Origin: Bacteroidota bacterium
Lineage (GTDB): Bacteria; Bacteroidota; Bacteroidia; Bacteroidales; FEN-979
DNA length: 64,000 nucleotides
Assembly (NCBI GenBank): GCA_026391355.1
Contig: JAPLDH010000076.1
Coordinates: 31,277-95,276, forward strand
Direction of reading: 5' to 3'
Positions 8,704-17,665 of the stretch are shown here, one piece after another. Both the position numbers and the translations under genes were made by a program. Each line of letters opens with the position of its first letter. Within the stretch, counting starts at the first letter, position 1. The notes beneath the pieces were generated by a model, which saw nothing but the letters and a program-made list of their open reading frames with translations, searched no databases and was not told the origin of the DNA.

Positions 8704-9621
8704 ATGAAAAAAGTGCTATTTCTCATCATCGTCATTGCAGTCATATCGAGTCAATCATTTGGTCAAAACCAGAGACAAAAGGAAATTGACTCCCTCGGCT
8801 TCGTTTTAAAAACCGCAAAAGCAGACACAACCAAAGGAAAAACGCTGAATGCGCTTCCTTTCGAATTAATATTTACCGGATTAGGCATCCTCTTGCTGGT
8901 CGGTGGATTATTGAGCAGGTTACGATATATAAGGAGGACGACAGCCATCATTCAAAAAGAAAAAGAGCGTTCAGAGGCTCTGCTGCTCAATATCCTTCCT
9001 GCAGAGATCGCAAGGGAACTCAAAGAAAAAGGGAAAGCCGACGCAAAGGATTTCGAGGAAGTCAGTGTCCTCTTTGCCGATTTCGAGGATTTCACAGTCA
9101 CCTCTGAAAAACTGTCGGCTCAGGAACTGGTTGCTGAGATCCACGCATGTTTCGAAGCTTTTGATGGAATCATCGGCAAGTATGGTATAGAGAAGATCAA
9201 AACCATAGGGGATGCTTATATGGCAGCAGGCGGGTTACCCATACATTTTCCGGATTCGGTAAAAAACACGGTTAAAGCTGGTCTGGAAATGCAGGAGTTC
9301 ATGATCATGCGAAAGCAGAAACGGGAAACACAAGGTTTTCTCGCTTTTGATATGAGACTTGGCATTCATACGGGTCCCCTGGTTGCAGGAATAGTAGGGG
9401 TGAAAAAATTTCAGTATGATATATGGGGCGATACGGTAAATGTTGCTGCCCGGATGGAAGACAATGGAGAGATCAGGAAGGTCAACATTTCACAGTCCAC
9501 CTTTGAATTCATTAAAGAGGATCCTTGGTTTTATTTTGAATATCGCGGTAAAATCGAGGCGAAGCACAAAGGCGAACTTGATATGTATTTTGTTGCAATC
9601 CCAAACCATTCAGTTATATAA
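8704..9621 (+). CDS. class III adenylate cyclase, membrane-anchored, shortened sensor region
   Basis: Makes cyclic AMP from ATP. The N-terminus is a signal peptide (MKKVLFLIIVIAVISSQSFGQ), followed by about 35 periplasmic residues, one membrane helix near 58-76 (LIFTGLGILLLVGGLLSRL), a short coiled segment and the cyclase domain at about 110-270. Both metal aspartates are visible (SVLFADFEDFT and TIGDAYMA). The base-selecting Lys (EKIKTIGD) and Asp (YDIWGDTVN) favour ATP over GTP, and the transition-state Asn/Arg pair is in VNVAARMED. Related Bacteroidota proteins usually carry a long TPR sensor between the signal peptide and the helix. Here the sequence jumps from TLNALP straight to the helix, so the sensor is missing. 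Cyclase activity is likely and adenylate specificity is inferred. Confidence 0.88.
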   Translation: MKKVLFLIIVIAVISSQSFGQNQRQKEIDSLGFVLKTAKADTTKGKTLNALPFELIFTGLGILLLVGGLLSRLRYIRRTTAIIQKEKERSEALLLNILPAEIARELKEKGKADAKDFEEVSVLFADFEDFTVTSEKLSAQELVAEIHACFEAFDGIIGKYGIEKIKTIGDAYMAAGGLPIHFPDSVKNTVKAGLEMQEFMIMRKQKRETQGFLAFDMRLGIHTGPLVAGIVGVKKFQYDIWGDTVNVAARMEDNGEIRKVNISQSTFEFIKEDPWFYFEYRGKIEAKHKGELDMYFVAIPNHSVI

Positions 9622-9646
9622 TGGCAGGAGTGTTATACCATTTTGC

Positions 9647-9654
9647 TATCTTTG
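9647..9654 (+). promoter_or_regulatory. Bacteroidota -7 box for the MFS/GMC operon
   Basis: TATCTTTG in the 69-base gap after the cyclase, 36 bases before the MFS start. It suggests that the two downstream genes have their own promoter. Confidence 0.45.
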
Positions 9655-9690
9655 TTACGGAGATAAAATCCAAAACAAACCCTGAATCTC

Positions 9691-10998
9691 ATGCCAGACC
9701 CTGCTGACTTATTATTTTCTGATGTACAGCCTAAGCTTCTTAACGAATACGAAAAATTAACCTCCCGTCATTATAAGATACTGGCCATGAGCTGGGCGGG
9801 ATGGGTATTTGATTTCTATGACCTGATCCTCTTTACTTTTTTGCTGATCCCCATCTCCGTCGAGTATCATTTTACAGATCTGCAGATGTCGTATGTGCTT
9901 GGGGCCAGCCTGGCTGCAACAGCAATAGGAGGGGTGATCTTCGGGATACTTTCTGATCGTTACGGCCGCCGGCCTATACTGCAATGGACCATCCTGACCT
10001 ATTCCATCGGTTCCTTTCTATCTGGACTATCCGGCAGTTTCTGGATGCTGATGATCTTCCGGATACTTACCGGGTTGGGTGTCGGAGGAGAATGGGGTAC
10101 CGGTCAGACCTATATCGGTGAAACATTTCCTGCAAAGGTCCGCGGGCGCTATTGCGCCATGATGCAAACCGGCGCACCTATTGGAATTGCCCTTGCTTCG
10201 GTCGTGGGTGGACTGATCTCACCAATCATAGGCTGGAGAGCCTGTTTCTTTGTCTCTATTCTTCCTGCCATCCTGGTGCTGTTTATCAGAGGGTATTTAC
10301 CTGAATCCGATCTCTGGTTACGCCGGAAAAAGGTTATTAAATCAGGCATTGAAACAATCATGGGAAATGTAACCACTGGTATTCAGCAAATTCGGCTGCT
10401 CTTTTCAACAGCCAACCGGAAATATTTTATCCTCGGACTGGTTTTGGCGATCTTCGACATGTCAGCATACTGGCTGACTTACTCCTGGATGCCGGGTTAT
10501 CTTCATAGCGAACGACACTTTACACTTACCAAATCGGCCATCTGGATCCTGGTAACGCAAACAGGCGGATTTCTCGGTTACCTGATTTTCGGAGTGGTGG
10601 CAGACAAATTTGGAAGACGGCCGGCCTACAGTATTTATTCGGTTATCATGGCGCTGGGATTGGTCATGGTGACCATTTTCTGGGATTACATTGTGATATA
10701 CCCCTTCATCATCCTTGCATTTATGTTCATGGTAGGATTTGGTACAGGAATGTTTGGCGGGTTCGGCTCCTTGTTTTCAGAGCTGTTCCCGACCTCCATC
10801 CGCAGCACAGCCATGGGATCTGCATTCAATCTTGCACGCGGTATCCAGTTTTTTACCCCGGTTGTTATTTCCATAATTGCAGTGCGTTTTGGCCTGGGTG
10901 GAGGGATCTCGCTGGCAGCTTTATTTGCACTGCTAACCGGAGCCTGGATCTGGACCTTCCCGGAAACCAGGGAAAAAAAGTTGTACCCGGGGGATTAA
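9691..10998 (+). CDS. MFS transporter, sialate/metabolite:H+ symporter type
   Basis: An inner-membrane protein of 435 residues with about 12 predicted hydrophobic helices. The MFS signature loop is visible between helices 2 and 3 (GILSDRYGRRP) and again in the second half (GVVADKFGRRP). The motif LGVGGEWGTGQTYIGE in helix 4-5 is typical of the sialate/lactate/aromatic acid:H+ symporter group. Its substrate cannot be read from the sequence. The gene is 34 bases upstream of the GMC oxidoreductase on the same strand, so the pair may import and oxidise one compound. That link is an inference from spacing only. Confidence 0.88.
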   Translation: MPDPADLLFSDVQPKLLNEYEKLTSRHYKILAMSWAGWVFDFYDLILFTFLLIPISVEYHFTDLQMSYVLGASLAATAIGGVIFGILSDRYGRRPILQWTILTYSIGSFLSGLSGSFWMLMIFRILTGLGVGGEWGTGQTYIGETFPAKVRGRYCAMMQTGAPIGIALASVVGGLISPIIGWRACFFVSILPAILVLFIRGYLPESDLWLRRKKVIKSGIETIMGNVTTGIQQIRLLFSTANRKYFILGLVLAIFDMSAYWLTYSWMPGYLHSERHFTLTKSAIWILVTQTGGFLGYLIFGVVADKFGRRPAYSIYSVIMALGLVMVTIFWDYIVIYPFIILAFMFMVGFGTGMFGGFGSLFSELFPTSIRSTAMGSAFNLARGIQFFTPVVISIIAVRFGLGGGISLAALFALLTGAWIWTFPETREKKLYPGD

Positions 10999-11032
10999 TA
11001 GGCAACTTAGAAACATTGAAAAAGAAAACCAG

Positions 11033-12613
11033 ATGGAACTGAAAGAATCTTACGATTATATCATCATTGGTTCCGGGTTTGGAGGCTCTGTTTCTGCGTT
11101 GCGGTTGGCAGAAAAGGGATACTCTGTTCTGATTATTGAAAAAGGAAAGAAATACAGTTGTACCGATTTTCCGGAAACAAACTGGAATGTCCGCAAATGG
11201 TTCTGGGTACCGCGAATAAAATTATTTGGTATTCAAAAATTGACTTTTTTCCGTCATATCACCATTCTCAGCGGTATTGGTGTTGGTGGTGGTTCATTGG
11301 TGTATGCAAATACATTACCAAAGCCCAAATCCGCTTTTTTCAATCAGGGTTCATGGGCCGGTTTGGAAAACTGGGAATCAGAATTGGCTCCTTTTTATGA
11401 AACAGCCTCTAAAATGCTGGGAGCGGCTGAAAACCCGCTTCTGGCGGAAAGTGACCTGGCGCTGCAAAAACTGGCGCAACAGATCAACAGATCCGGTTGC
11501 TTCGCCCCAACAACAGCAGGGGTGTTCTTCGGAGAACCTGATAAAACGGTAAAAGATCCTTATTTTAACGGGAAAGGCCCGGAAAGGAAAGGCTGTATCC
11601 ATTGTGGTGCCTGCATGACAGGCTGCCGGCAGAATGCGAAAAACTCTCTCGATAAAAACTATCTTTACCTGGCGCAGGATCTCGGTGTGGAAATTCTTCC
11701 TGAACATGAAGTTACTGAGGTAAAACCGATTGGAGAGCGGGGAGAGAAAGGGTACGCGGTTACATTCAGACAATCAACAAAATATTTTTCCCGTAAGAAC
11801 AAAATAACCTCAAATGGAGTCATATTCTCGGGAGGTGTCCTGGGAACAGTTCCGTTGCTCTTAAAACTCAGAAAATCGACATTGCCCTTTCTGAGCCCGC
11901 GTGTCGGAGATATGATCCGGTCGAACAATGAAGCGTTGATCGTAAATACAACGATTAATAAGAATCCGGAACTGCATAAAGGGCTTGCCATCGGTTCAAT
12001 CCTTGAACTTGACGAGAACAGTCACCTGGAACCGGTCAGGTATGGTGAAGGTTCAGGTTTCTGGCGAATTACCATGATGCCCATGGTAAGTGAACCGAAT
12101 TTCTTCAAACGCATCATAAAGCTGATCATTTTGCTTTTTAAATATCCAATTACATGGTTAAAGATTTTATTTGTCAGGGATTATGCCAAAAGCTCTTCCA
12201 TCTTATTATTCATGCAGCACCTTGAAAGTACCCTGAAATTAAGGAGAGGGGTTTTCGGTACCAATACAAGGGTCGAAAAAGGGAAAGCCCCCACGCCATT
12301 TATCCCGGAAGCGCACTCTATAGCACAGGCCTATTCAAAAATTATCAATGGAAAGCCACAGGTTATCATGACAGAGACCATTACAGGGATCCCTTCGACA
12401 GCGCATATACTGGGAGGGTCCTGCATGGGGAAAACAAAGGAAGATGGCGTGATCGACAGTAACAATCACGTTTTCGGCTACGAAAACATGTATGTCTTCG
12501 ACGGCTCTGTGATCTCAGCAAATCCCGGGGTGAACCCGGCGCTGACAATTACGGCAATTTCCGAAAGAGGGATTAGTAAAATTCAAAGTGCAAAAAGCAA
12601 AATGCAAAATTAG
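11033..12613 (+). CDS. GMC-family FAD oxidoreductase (cholesterol-oxidase-like)
   Basis: An FAD-dependent oxidoreductase of 526 residues that probably acts on an alcohol group. The N-terminal dinucleotide fold is clear (DYIIIGSGFGGSVSALRLAE, then LIIEKGK). Near residue 185 is a cysteine-rich patch, CIHCGACMTGCRQNAKNS, which is ferredoxin-like and found in some GMC relatives. The C-terminal domain has the conserved HILGGSCMG and the NPGVNPALTITAISE end motif. The last residues (IQSAKSKMQN) are encoded by the intergenic hairpin repeat that follows, so the tail is probably not functional. Second gene of a likely operon with the MFS transporter. Confidence 0.88.
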   Translation: MELKESYDYIIIGSGFGGSVSALRLAEKGYSVLIIEKGKKYSCTDFPETNWNVRKWFWVPRIKLFGIQKLTFFRHITILSGIGVGGGSLVYANTLPKPKSAFFNQGSWAGLENWESELAPFYETASKMLGAAENPLLAESDLALQKLAQQINRSGCFAPTTAGVFFGEPDKTVKDPYFNGKGPERKGCIHCGACMTGCRQNAKNSLDKNYLYLAQDLGVEILPEHEVTEVKPIGERGEKGYAVTFRQSTKYFSRKNKITSNGVIFSGGVLGTVPLLLKLRKSTLPFLSPRVGDMIRSNNEALIVNTTINKNPELHKGLAIGSILELDENSHLEPVRYGEGSGFWRITMMPMVSEPNFFKRIIKLIILLFKYPITWLKILFVRDYAKSSSILLFMQHLESTLKLRRGVFGTNTRVEKGKAPTPFIPEAHSIAQAYSKIINGKPQVIMTETITGIPSTAHILGGSCMGKTKEDGVIDSNNHVFGYENMYVFDGSVISANPGVNPALTITAISERGISKIQSAKSKMQN

Positions 12614-12657
12614 AATAATGAATTACCTTAAATTTGATTTTTGCATTTTGCTTTTTG
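12591..12657. terminator. hairpin repeat between convergent genes, probable bidirectional terminator
   Basis: Perfect 18-base inverted arms at 12591-12608 and 12640-12657 (CAAAAAGCAAAATGCAAA and its complement) separated by 31 bases. It lies between the 3' ends of the GMC gene and the S46 peptidase gene and overlaps the last codons of the former. It belongs to the AAATGCAAAA-type low-complexity repeats seen elsewhere in the window. Confidence 0.6.
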
Positions 12658-12667
12658 ATTTTTGTAT

Positions 12668-14815
12668 TTACTTCCCAACTCCCATCTCATCCAGTAAAAA
12701 CCCGGCTTTTCCTACTTTCTCTGTAATAAACAGCACATAATGAATATCCACATTAATGCAACGCTGGAGGGAATAATCATACTGCCAGTCGCTGATCATG
12801 GATTCATAATTTCCATCGAATGCCACGCCACAGATCTCTCCTTTTGCATTTAGCACCGGGCTTCCGCTGTTGCCGCCGGTTATATCGCACTGGTTCAGCC
12901 AGGCTACCGGAACATCTTTCATTGCCGGATTCTCCCATCTGCCGAAATCCTTTTTGTTATAAAGATCAACAAGTTTGGCAGGAGCATCAAAAGGTTCAAT
13001 GCCTGTGTTCTTTTCAACCACACCTTCCAGGCTGGTGAAGGGATAATACCACACTGCGTCGGCGGGACGGTAACCCTTGACCTTTCCCCAGGTAAACCGT
13101 TTGGTTCCATTCGCGTCGGGATACATTCCGGTGCCTTTCCATTCATATAAACCATCGAGATATACTTTTCTCAATTCCGTAACATTATTGCCAAATCTCT
13201 GTGTGGTTTTCTGGATATCAATGGCCATCGGATCAATACTGTAAGCCAGATTGATAAAGGGATCATTCAGCGCCTGGAGTTCCTTTGTAGATTTTTTAAA
13301 GAGGGTCTTCGTAAAATTCAGGTCCAACAGTTTTGACGACTTAAATGTTTCATCCGTAAATTGTTCTATACTTTTCGAATTGTTATTGAAAACATAATCC
13401 AGTCCTGTGATCCGCTGGTTCTGGGGTAAATTCTTAGCTAATTTCAGTACGCGAATCATCAGGGCTTTATCCACAGGTTCGAAATAATTGGCATAGGTGT
13501 ACTCCAGTCCTTCAATCGTTTGGTTTACTCTTTCTTCGTTAAAACCAGGATCCCTTTCACTTTCAGGTTTATCCCTTTCCTGGGCAAAAAATATTATTTG
13601 TTGGGCAACAGTCAATGGAGTACCCGCCAATCCCTGGAATATGCCGAAAACATTATCCCTTTCCCTGGTGGTTTCAAGAACTGTATATTCTGCCTTTTCC
13701 TTTTCCAGGATATCGGCATATTTTGTTTTGGACTCAGGCTTGCTGTTCGCCCACTTTACAAATTCTTTCTCAAATTCCAGTTTCTTTTCATAGAAATGGG
13801 TTTTCTTCATCCCATCGACTTTTCCCTGGTAATTTTTCATGACATTGGCCAGGCCTTTCTTCAGGTTTGCCACCTTCAACTGGCCTTCATGGTTGTCTTT
13901 GGTAAGTTGATCACAGAGGTCGATGATCTCCTGAAAATTCTTGATTGAAAAGGGATAATTGTAATGCTCATTCCAATAGACCGAGGTAGATGAACGATAG
14001 CGGGTGGTCTGACCAGGATATCCAATGATGAAATTGAAATCCCCGTCCTTCAGGAAATCCTTTGCAATCTTGAGCCATACTTTCGGGTGATAAGGCACGT
14101 TATCAGAAGCGTATTCCTTCCCGGTCCCGTCAGGTGCACAATACACCCTCAGAAAGGAGAAGTCGCCGGTATGCCTCGGCCACATCCAGTTGTCGGTCTC
14201 TCCGCCGTAGTTTCCAATGGAACTTGGCGGGGCATAAACGATACGTATATCCTTGAAAACCTTATGAACGAAAAGGATATACTGTTTTCCGTTATACATC
14301 TGAGCCACAGAAGCATCAATGTCTTTTTTATCACCTTTGATGGCATCCGTCATTTTAGCGATCTTTTCATTGATCTTTTTACTCTTTTCTGTTGGATCAG
14401 TGAGACCTTTTGCAGCCTCCAGCACCTCCATAGTGACATCTCTCATATCAGTGAGAAGCCTGGCGCGGTATCCCGGAGCCTTGATCTCATCGCTGCGTTT
14501 GGTTGCAAGAAAACCATTGATCAGGTAATCGCTGCTGACGCTCGAAGCTCTCTGGAGAGCGCCAAACGCCACATGATGATTGGTGATGAGCAACCCATCC
14601 GCGGAAACAAAGGATGCTGTCCCTCCCCCCAATTGCACAATGGCATCAGAAATGGATGGTTTATCCTTGCTATATACATCACTGACCGCTACCTGCAATC
14701 CTTTCTTGCTAAGATCAAGCTGGTTGATCTGTGAAAGTAGCCACATCCCCTCCTGAGCATGCAACTGCAGAATAAACCCAAATACTAATAAAATTACGAA
14801 TGTTGATTTTTTCAT
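12668..14815 (-). CDS. S46 dipeptidyl-peptidase, DPP7-like
   Basis: A periplasmic serine exopeptidase of about 715 residues, the usual S46 length, that removes dipeptides from peptide N-termini. A signal peptide (KKSTFVILLVFGFILQLHAQ) is present. The catalytic triad is visible: His in LLITNHHVAFG (80-81), Asp in GGETDNWMWPRHTGDF, and Ser in TGGNSGSPV near 649. Eighteen residues after the serine is Gly (GVAFDGNYE). In the family, Gly there marks DPP7-type preference for hydrophobic P1, while Arg marks DPP11 (Asp/Glu). I chose the second ATG (14815), which starts directly at the MKK signal peptide. Such enzymes serve peptide-fermenting Bacteroidota. Monocistronic. Confidence 0.92.
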   Translation of the reverse strand: MKKSTFVILLVFGFILQLHAQEGMWLLSQINQLDLSKKGLQVAVSDVYSKDKPSISDAIVQLGGGTASFVSADGLLITNHHVAFGALQRASSVSSDYLINGFLATKRSDEIKAPGYRARLLTDMRDVTMEVLEAAKGLTDPTEKSKKINEKIAKMTDAIKGDKKDIDASVAQMYNGKQYILFVHKVFKDIRIVYAPPSSIGNYGGETDNWMWPRHTGDFSFLRVYCAPDGTGKEYASDNVPYHPKVWLKIAKDFLKDGDFNFIIGYPGQTTRYRSSTSVYWNEHYNYPFSIKNFQEIIDLCDQLTKDNHEGQLKVANLKKGLANVMKNYQGKVDGMKKTHFYEKKLEFEKEFVKWANSKPESKTKYADILEKEKAEYTVLETTRERDNVFGIFQGLAGTPLTVAQQIIFFAQERDKPESERDPGFNEERVNQTIEGLEYTYANYFEPVDKALMIRVLKLAKNLPQNQRITGLDYVFNNNSKSIEQFTDETFKSSKLLDLNFTKTLFKKSTKELQALNDPFINLAYSIDPMAIDIQKTTQRFGNNVTELRKVYLDGLYEWKGTGMYPDANGTKRFTWGKVKGYRPADAVWYYPFTSLEGVVEKNTGIEPFDAPAKLVDLYNKKDFGRWENPAMKDVPVAWLNQCDITGGNSGSPVLNAKGEICGVAFDGNYESMISDWQYDYSLQRCINVDIHYVLFITEKVGKAGFLLDEMGVGK

Positions 14816-14827
14816 ACTTCCCTCCAT

Positions 14828-15213
14828 GATTGGTTTATTTGTTTGTTTAAGACCATTTTTATAGGATGCTATTTCCTTTAAAAAGTTACAAAATACAAAT
14901 CAAATTGTTGAAGAATTATTTTATTCTTCCTTGAACTGACTTATTCAAGGTTTTATGTTTTTGGAACGTTATAAAAATAAGACAGGCATCAGAATTATTA
15001 AAATCCTTTCGCTGAGACCGGTATTTTTTCCGGTATATTCTAGATAATAATCTGTTAAGGATATGTTTATTAGGCTTCTTGAATGTTGTTTTATAGACTT
15101 GACCTGATCTTTTTCACCATTTACAGAATATTTTCAGCTATGATTTTTAAAGGAATTATCTTTGAAACAGGATTATCTTAAAACAATAATGGGCTCTGTT
15201 AAAATAGTTTGAA
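14828..15213. other. 386-base intergenic stretch
   Basis: AT-rich and non-coding, between divergent genes. A small ACCGG/CCGGT stem with a T-rich loop sits near 15020. A TATCTTTG box at 15157-15164 (plus strand) could drive the damaged gene at 15214. Nothing else is recognisable. Confidence 0.5.
15157..15164 (+). promoter_or_regulatory. Bacteroidota -7 box before the deleted FGE-like gene
   Basis: TATCTTTG about 50 bases upstream of the ATG at 15214. Confidence 0.4.
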
Positions 15214-15730
15214 ATGAGAATCATAGTGTTGATTTTTTTTATAGCGGCCTTAAATTTTCTTTCTGTACAGAAAATTGATTTACCGCCTTATTTTCAGGAA
15301 ATGACCAATCCTGAAATGGTATATATCCGGGGTGGAAAATTCAAAATGGGATCTGATCTGGGAGTAAAAGATGAACAACCGGTTCATGATGTTTTTTTAA
15401 GTGATTTCTACATAGGTAAATTTGAAGTTACCCAGGAACAGTGGAAATTCCGGTAATTCAACTCATCCTGCAGGCAGGAAAAAGCCAAATGAATTAGGGA
15501 TTTATGACATGACAGGGAACGTTTTTGAATGGTGTTCTGACTGGTATTCTCCAACCTGGTACCAGATATCTGAGAAAGAAAATCCAACGGGACCACCAAG
15601 TGGGACATCGCGTGTAATGCGCGGTGGAAGCTGGTTTCAGGATCATACGGGGTTGCGGGTTACAGAACGTGCATATGGAAATCCAACCTTCAGGTATGGG
15701 TATGTCGGATTCCGGTTATGTCGTTTTTAG
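15214..15730 (+). pseudogene. formylglycine-generating-enzyme (SUMF1/FGE-sulfatase) family gene with internal deletion
   Basis: The first frame (15214-15456) has a signal-like start and the family N-terminus: MVYIRGGKFKMGSD, then DFYIGKFEVTQEQWK. The second frame (continuing to 15730) has the family C-terminus: KKPNELGIYDMTGNVFEWCS, DWYSP, VMRGGSW and YVGFRLCRF. The middle, with the usual PVVNVSW and LPTEAEWEYA blocks, is absent, and the two halves are out of frame. At the junction the bases of EQWK (gaacagtggaaa) overlap those of NSGN (aacagtggaaat), so the deletion could have used this shared stretch. The intact family is over 200 residues. The product is very probably non-functional. Confidence 0.8.
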
Positions 15731-15751
15731 ACCTGGATGGTGAACTTCAGA

Positions 15752-15865
15752 AAAGAAGAAAATGAAAGACAGGAAAAAAGTGAAAGGTCAGATGCAGAAT
15801 TCTATGCAAAAACATGCATTGTGGTGGAGGAATGCAATGAGACCCAATTCTGGTGTGACTATTTA
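15752..15865 (+). pseudogene. scrambled four-helix-bundle gene fragment
   Basis: 15785-15865 matches 22999-23079 of the intact four-helix-bundle gene at 78 of 81 bases (AEFYAKTCIVVEECNETQFW). Directly before it, 15752-15790 matches the 3' end of that gene (about 23164-23201, encoding KKMKDR.KVKG). The order is therefore 3' end then middle, joined at a shared AAGGTCA. The sequence carries no full domain. Likely a recombination relic of a second copy. Confidence 0.75.
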
Positions 15866-15992
15866 CATTTTAACGGTGAATCGAATGAAAAACGGCGTAA
15901 ATTGCCATTCTGAATTGTCAAAGCCGCCATTTCAGCTATCCTTAACTCTATTAACACACTCAATAACATAGTGTTACACTTAATTCCCTAGC

Positions 15993-17354
15993 ATGAAAAC
16001 AAGAACCAGATCCCTTATCAGCTCATTGGTCATCATGAGTTTTTTATTTTTGTTAAACACCGGCTGCAAGAAGAAAGACAGCAAAAATACCGCCACGGGT
16101 AAAGATGTTTACACGATCGCGGTAATTTCCGACATTCACTACATGGATCCGTCATTGTGGTGCGACACCAGTACCGCGTTTAAAATATTTGTCACATTTG
16201 ACCAGCGGCTGCCCGCCGAAAGCGATGCGATCATGAGAGAGGTCGTACAGGAACTGATCAATGCAAAACCAAAACCCGACCTTGTCCTGATACCGGGCGA
16301 TCTGTCGTTCGACGGTGAATTGGTCAGCCACAATAAGGTTGCCGTGTATCTTTCAGAATTGACCAGTGCAGGCATCAAAGTCAGGGTGATCGATGGGAAC
16401 CACGATATAAACTTCAGATATGCAGTCAGTTATCTCGGTTACGACACCGTACCTGTGGCAAATATTCTGCCGTCTGACTTTAAAAGAATTTATACAGACT
16501 TTGGTTACAGCGATGCCATCTCTCTCGACCCTGCTTCGCTCAGTTATGTTTCGGAACCGCTGCCGGGACTCTGGCTGCTTTCGATCGACGCCTGCATATA
16601 CGATAAAGACCTTGCGTATGCTACTACGGGGGGCGGAAACATACGGCAGGCAACCATGACCTGGGCGCTGGCGCGCCTGGCTGAAGCGGCAGCCAAAGGC
16701 AAAACAGTGTTCGGCATGATGCATCACGCGCTGGTCAATCATTTTACTGACCAGGATTTATTATACCAATATAATGTTGTTCAACGCTCAACAACGGTAT
16801 CAGACTCGCTCATGAACGGAGGATTAAAGTTGATGTTCACCGGCCATGGTCATTCAACCGACATCGTGAAAAAGACATCAGGAAACAAATTTTTGTACGA
16901 TATTGAAACCAGCTCTACCGTTGCTTATCCATGTACTTACCGGATGATCACCTATATTAAAGATTCTGCACTGATCATTTCAACCATTCCCATCACCCAT
17001 ATCGATTTTCCAATACCTGCAGGACTAACATTCCAGGCCTACGCAGAGCAAAGGATCCAGTGTGCCGTGGATACAGATAACGCCTACTTTTATACTAAAC
17101 CGCCTTATAACTATAAACCAGATACCGCATGGCGACTTGCCCGGAGGATGGCGCGTGCATTGATGGCTCAAATGGCCGGTGATGAACAAATCTTATCAAC
17201 CTCCGAGTATGACTCGATCGAACCAACCATAAACTTGTTAGGCGCAGGTTTTTTACCGATCCGCACCAATTGGCTCAATTTGTGGAACGACCTGGAGCCC
17301 GCCGACAATTCGCTGGTGATCTTCCTGAAGTCGGGTGCCTCCTATAAAAAATAG
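15993..17354 (+). CDS. calcineurin-like metallophosphoesterase, lipoprotein
   Basis: A lipid-anchored phosphoesterase of 453 residues. The lipobox LLNTGC follows a hydrophobic signal, then a KKK spacer. All metal motifs of the superfamily are present: VISDIHYMD, LIPGDLSFDGE, VIDGNHDIN, MMHHALVNH and FTGHGHSTD. Two metals and a phosphoester substrate are implied; the substrate is unknown. The C-terminal 100 residues are family-specific and not recognised. It stands alone, with the four-helix relic upstream and another lipoprotein phosphoesterase 311 bases downstream, but the two proteins are not close copies. Confidence 0.88.
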   Translation: MKTRTRSLISSLVIMSFLFLLNTGCKKKDSKNTATGKDVYTIAVISDIHYMDPSLWCDTSTAFKIFVTFDQRLPAESDAIMREVVQELINAKPKPDLVLIPGDLSFDGELVSHNKVAVYLSELTSAGIKVRVIDGNHDINFRYAVSYLGYDTVPVANILPSDFKRIYTDFGYSDAISLDPASLSYVSEPLPGLWLLSIDACIYDKDLAYATTGGGNIRQATMTWALARLAEAAAKGKTVFGMMHHALVNHFTDQDLLYQYNVVQRSTTVSDSLMNGGLKLMFTGHGHSTDIVKKTSGNKFLYDIETSSTVAYPCTYRMITYIKDSALIISTIPITHIDFPIPAGLTFQAYAEQRIQCAVDTDNAYFYTKPPYNYKPDTAWRLARRMARALMAQMAGDEQILSTSEYDSIEPTINLLGAGFLPIRTNWLNLWNDLEPADNSLVIFLKSGASYKK

Positions 17355-17665
17355 GTGAGATAATACCTAAACCCTCGCTCCATCAATGCCCGCAGGATCT
17401 GCAAGTATTGATGGCAGCAAAGAAGTTGGCAATTATAGCTGCTATTTTTCATTACTGTTACAAAAGGCCTAATCAAAAAGGAAACTATTTTGGATCAGAA
17501 ATGAGATCTTTATTGAAACTTTTTGTATCCTTGCAAATGGGAACGTTTGTTTTTTGCTTTACAAACTCAAAGATATTAAATATCAATGACTGAACAAGTT
17601 TCTACTCCTTTTTGTGAATAATTCATGTTAATTGGTAAAAATTTTGTATTCTGAAATTTACACGT
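17355..17665. other. 311-base intergenic stretch
   Basis: AT-rich, with no convincing coding frame and no hairpin strong enough to call. Confidence 0.4.

Noticed and set aside
15762..15971. 69-aa plus-strand frame as a new small gene
   Set aside because: It is in a different frame from the four-helix relic it overlaps; the homology lies in another frame, so this is not a gene.
17408..17593. 61-aa open frame in the gap between the two lipoprotein phosphoesterases
   Set aside because: No promoter, odd composition, no recognisable motif.
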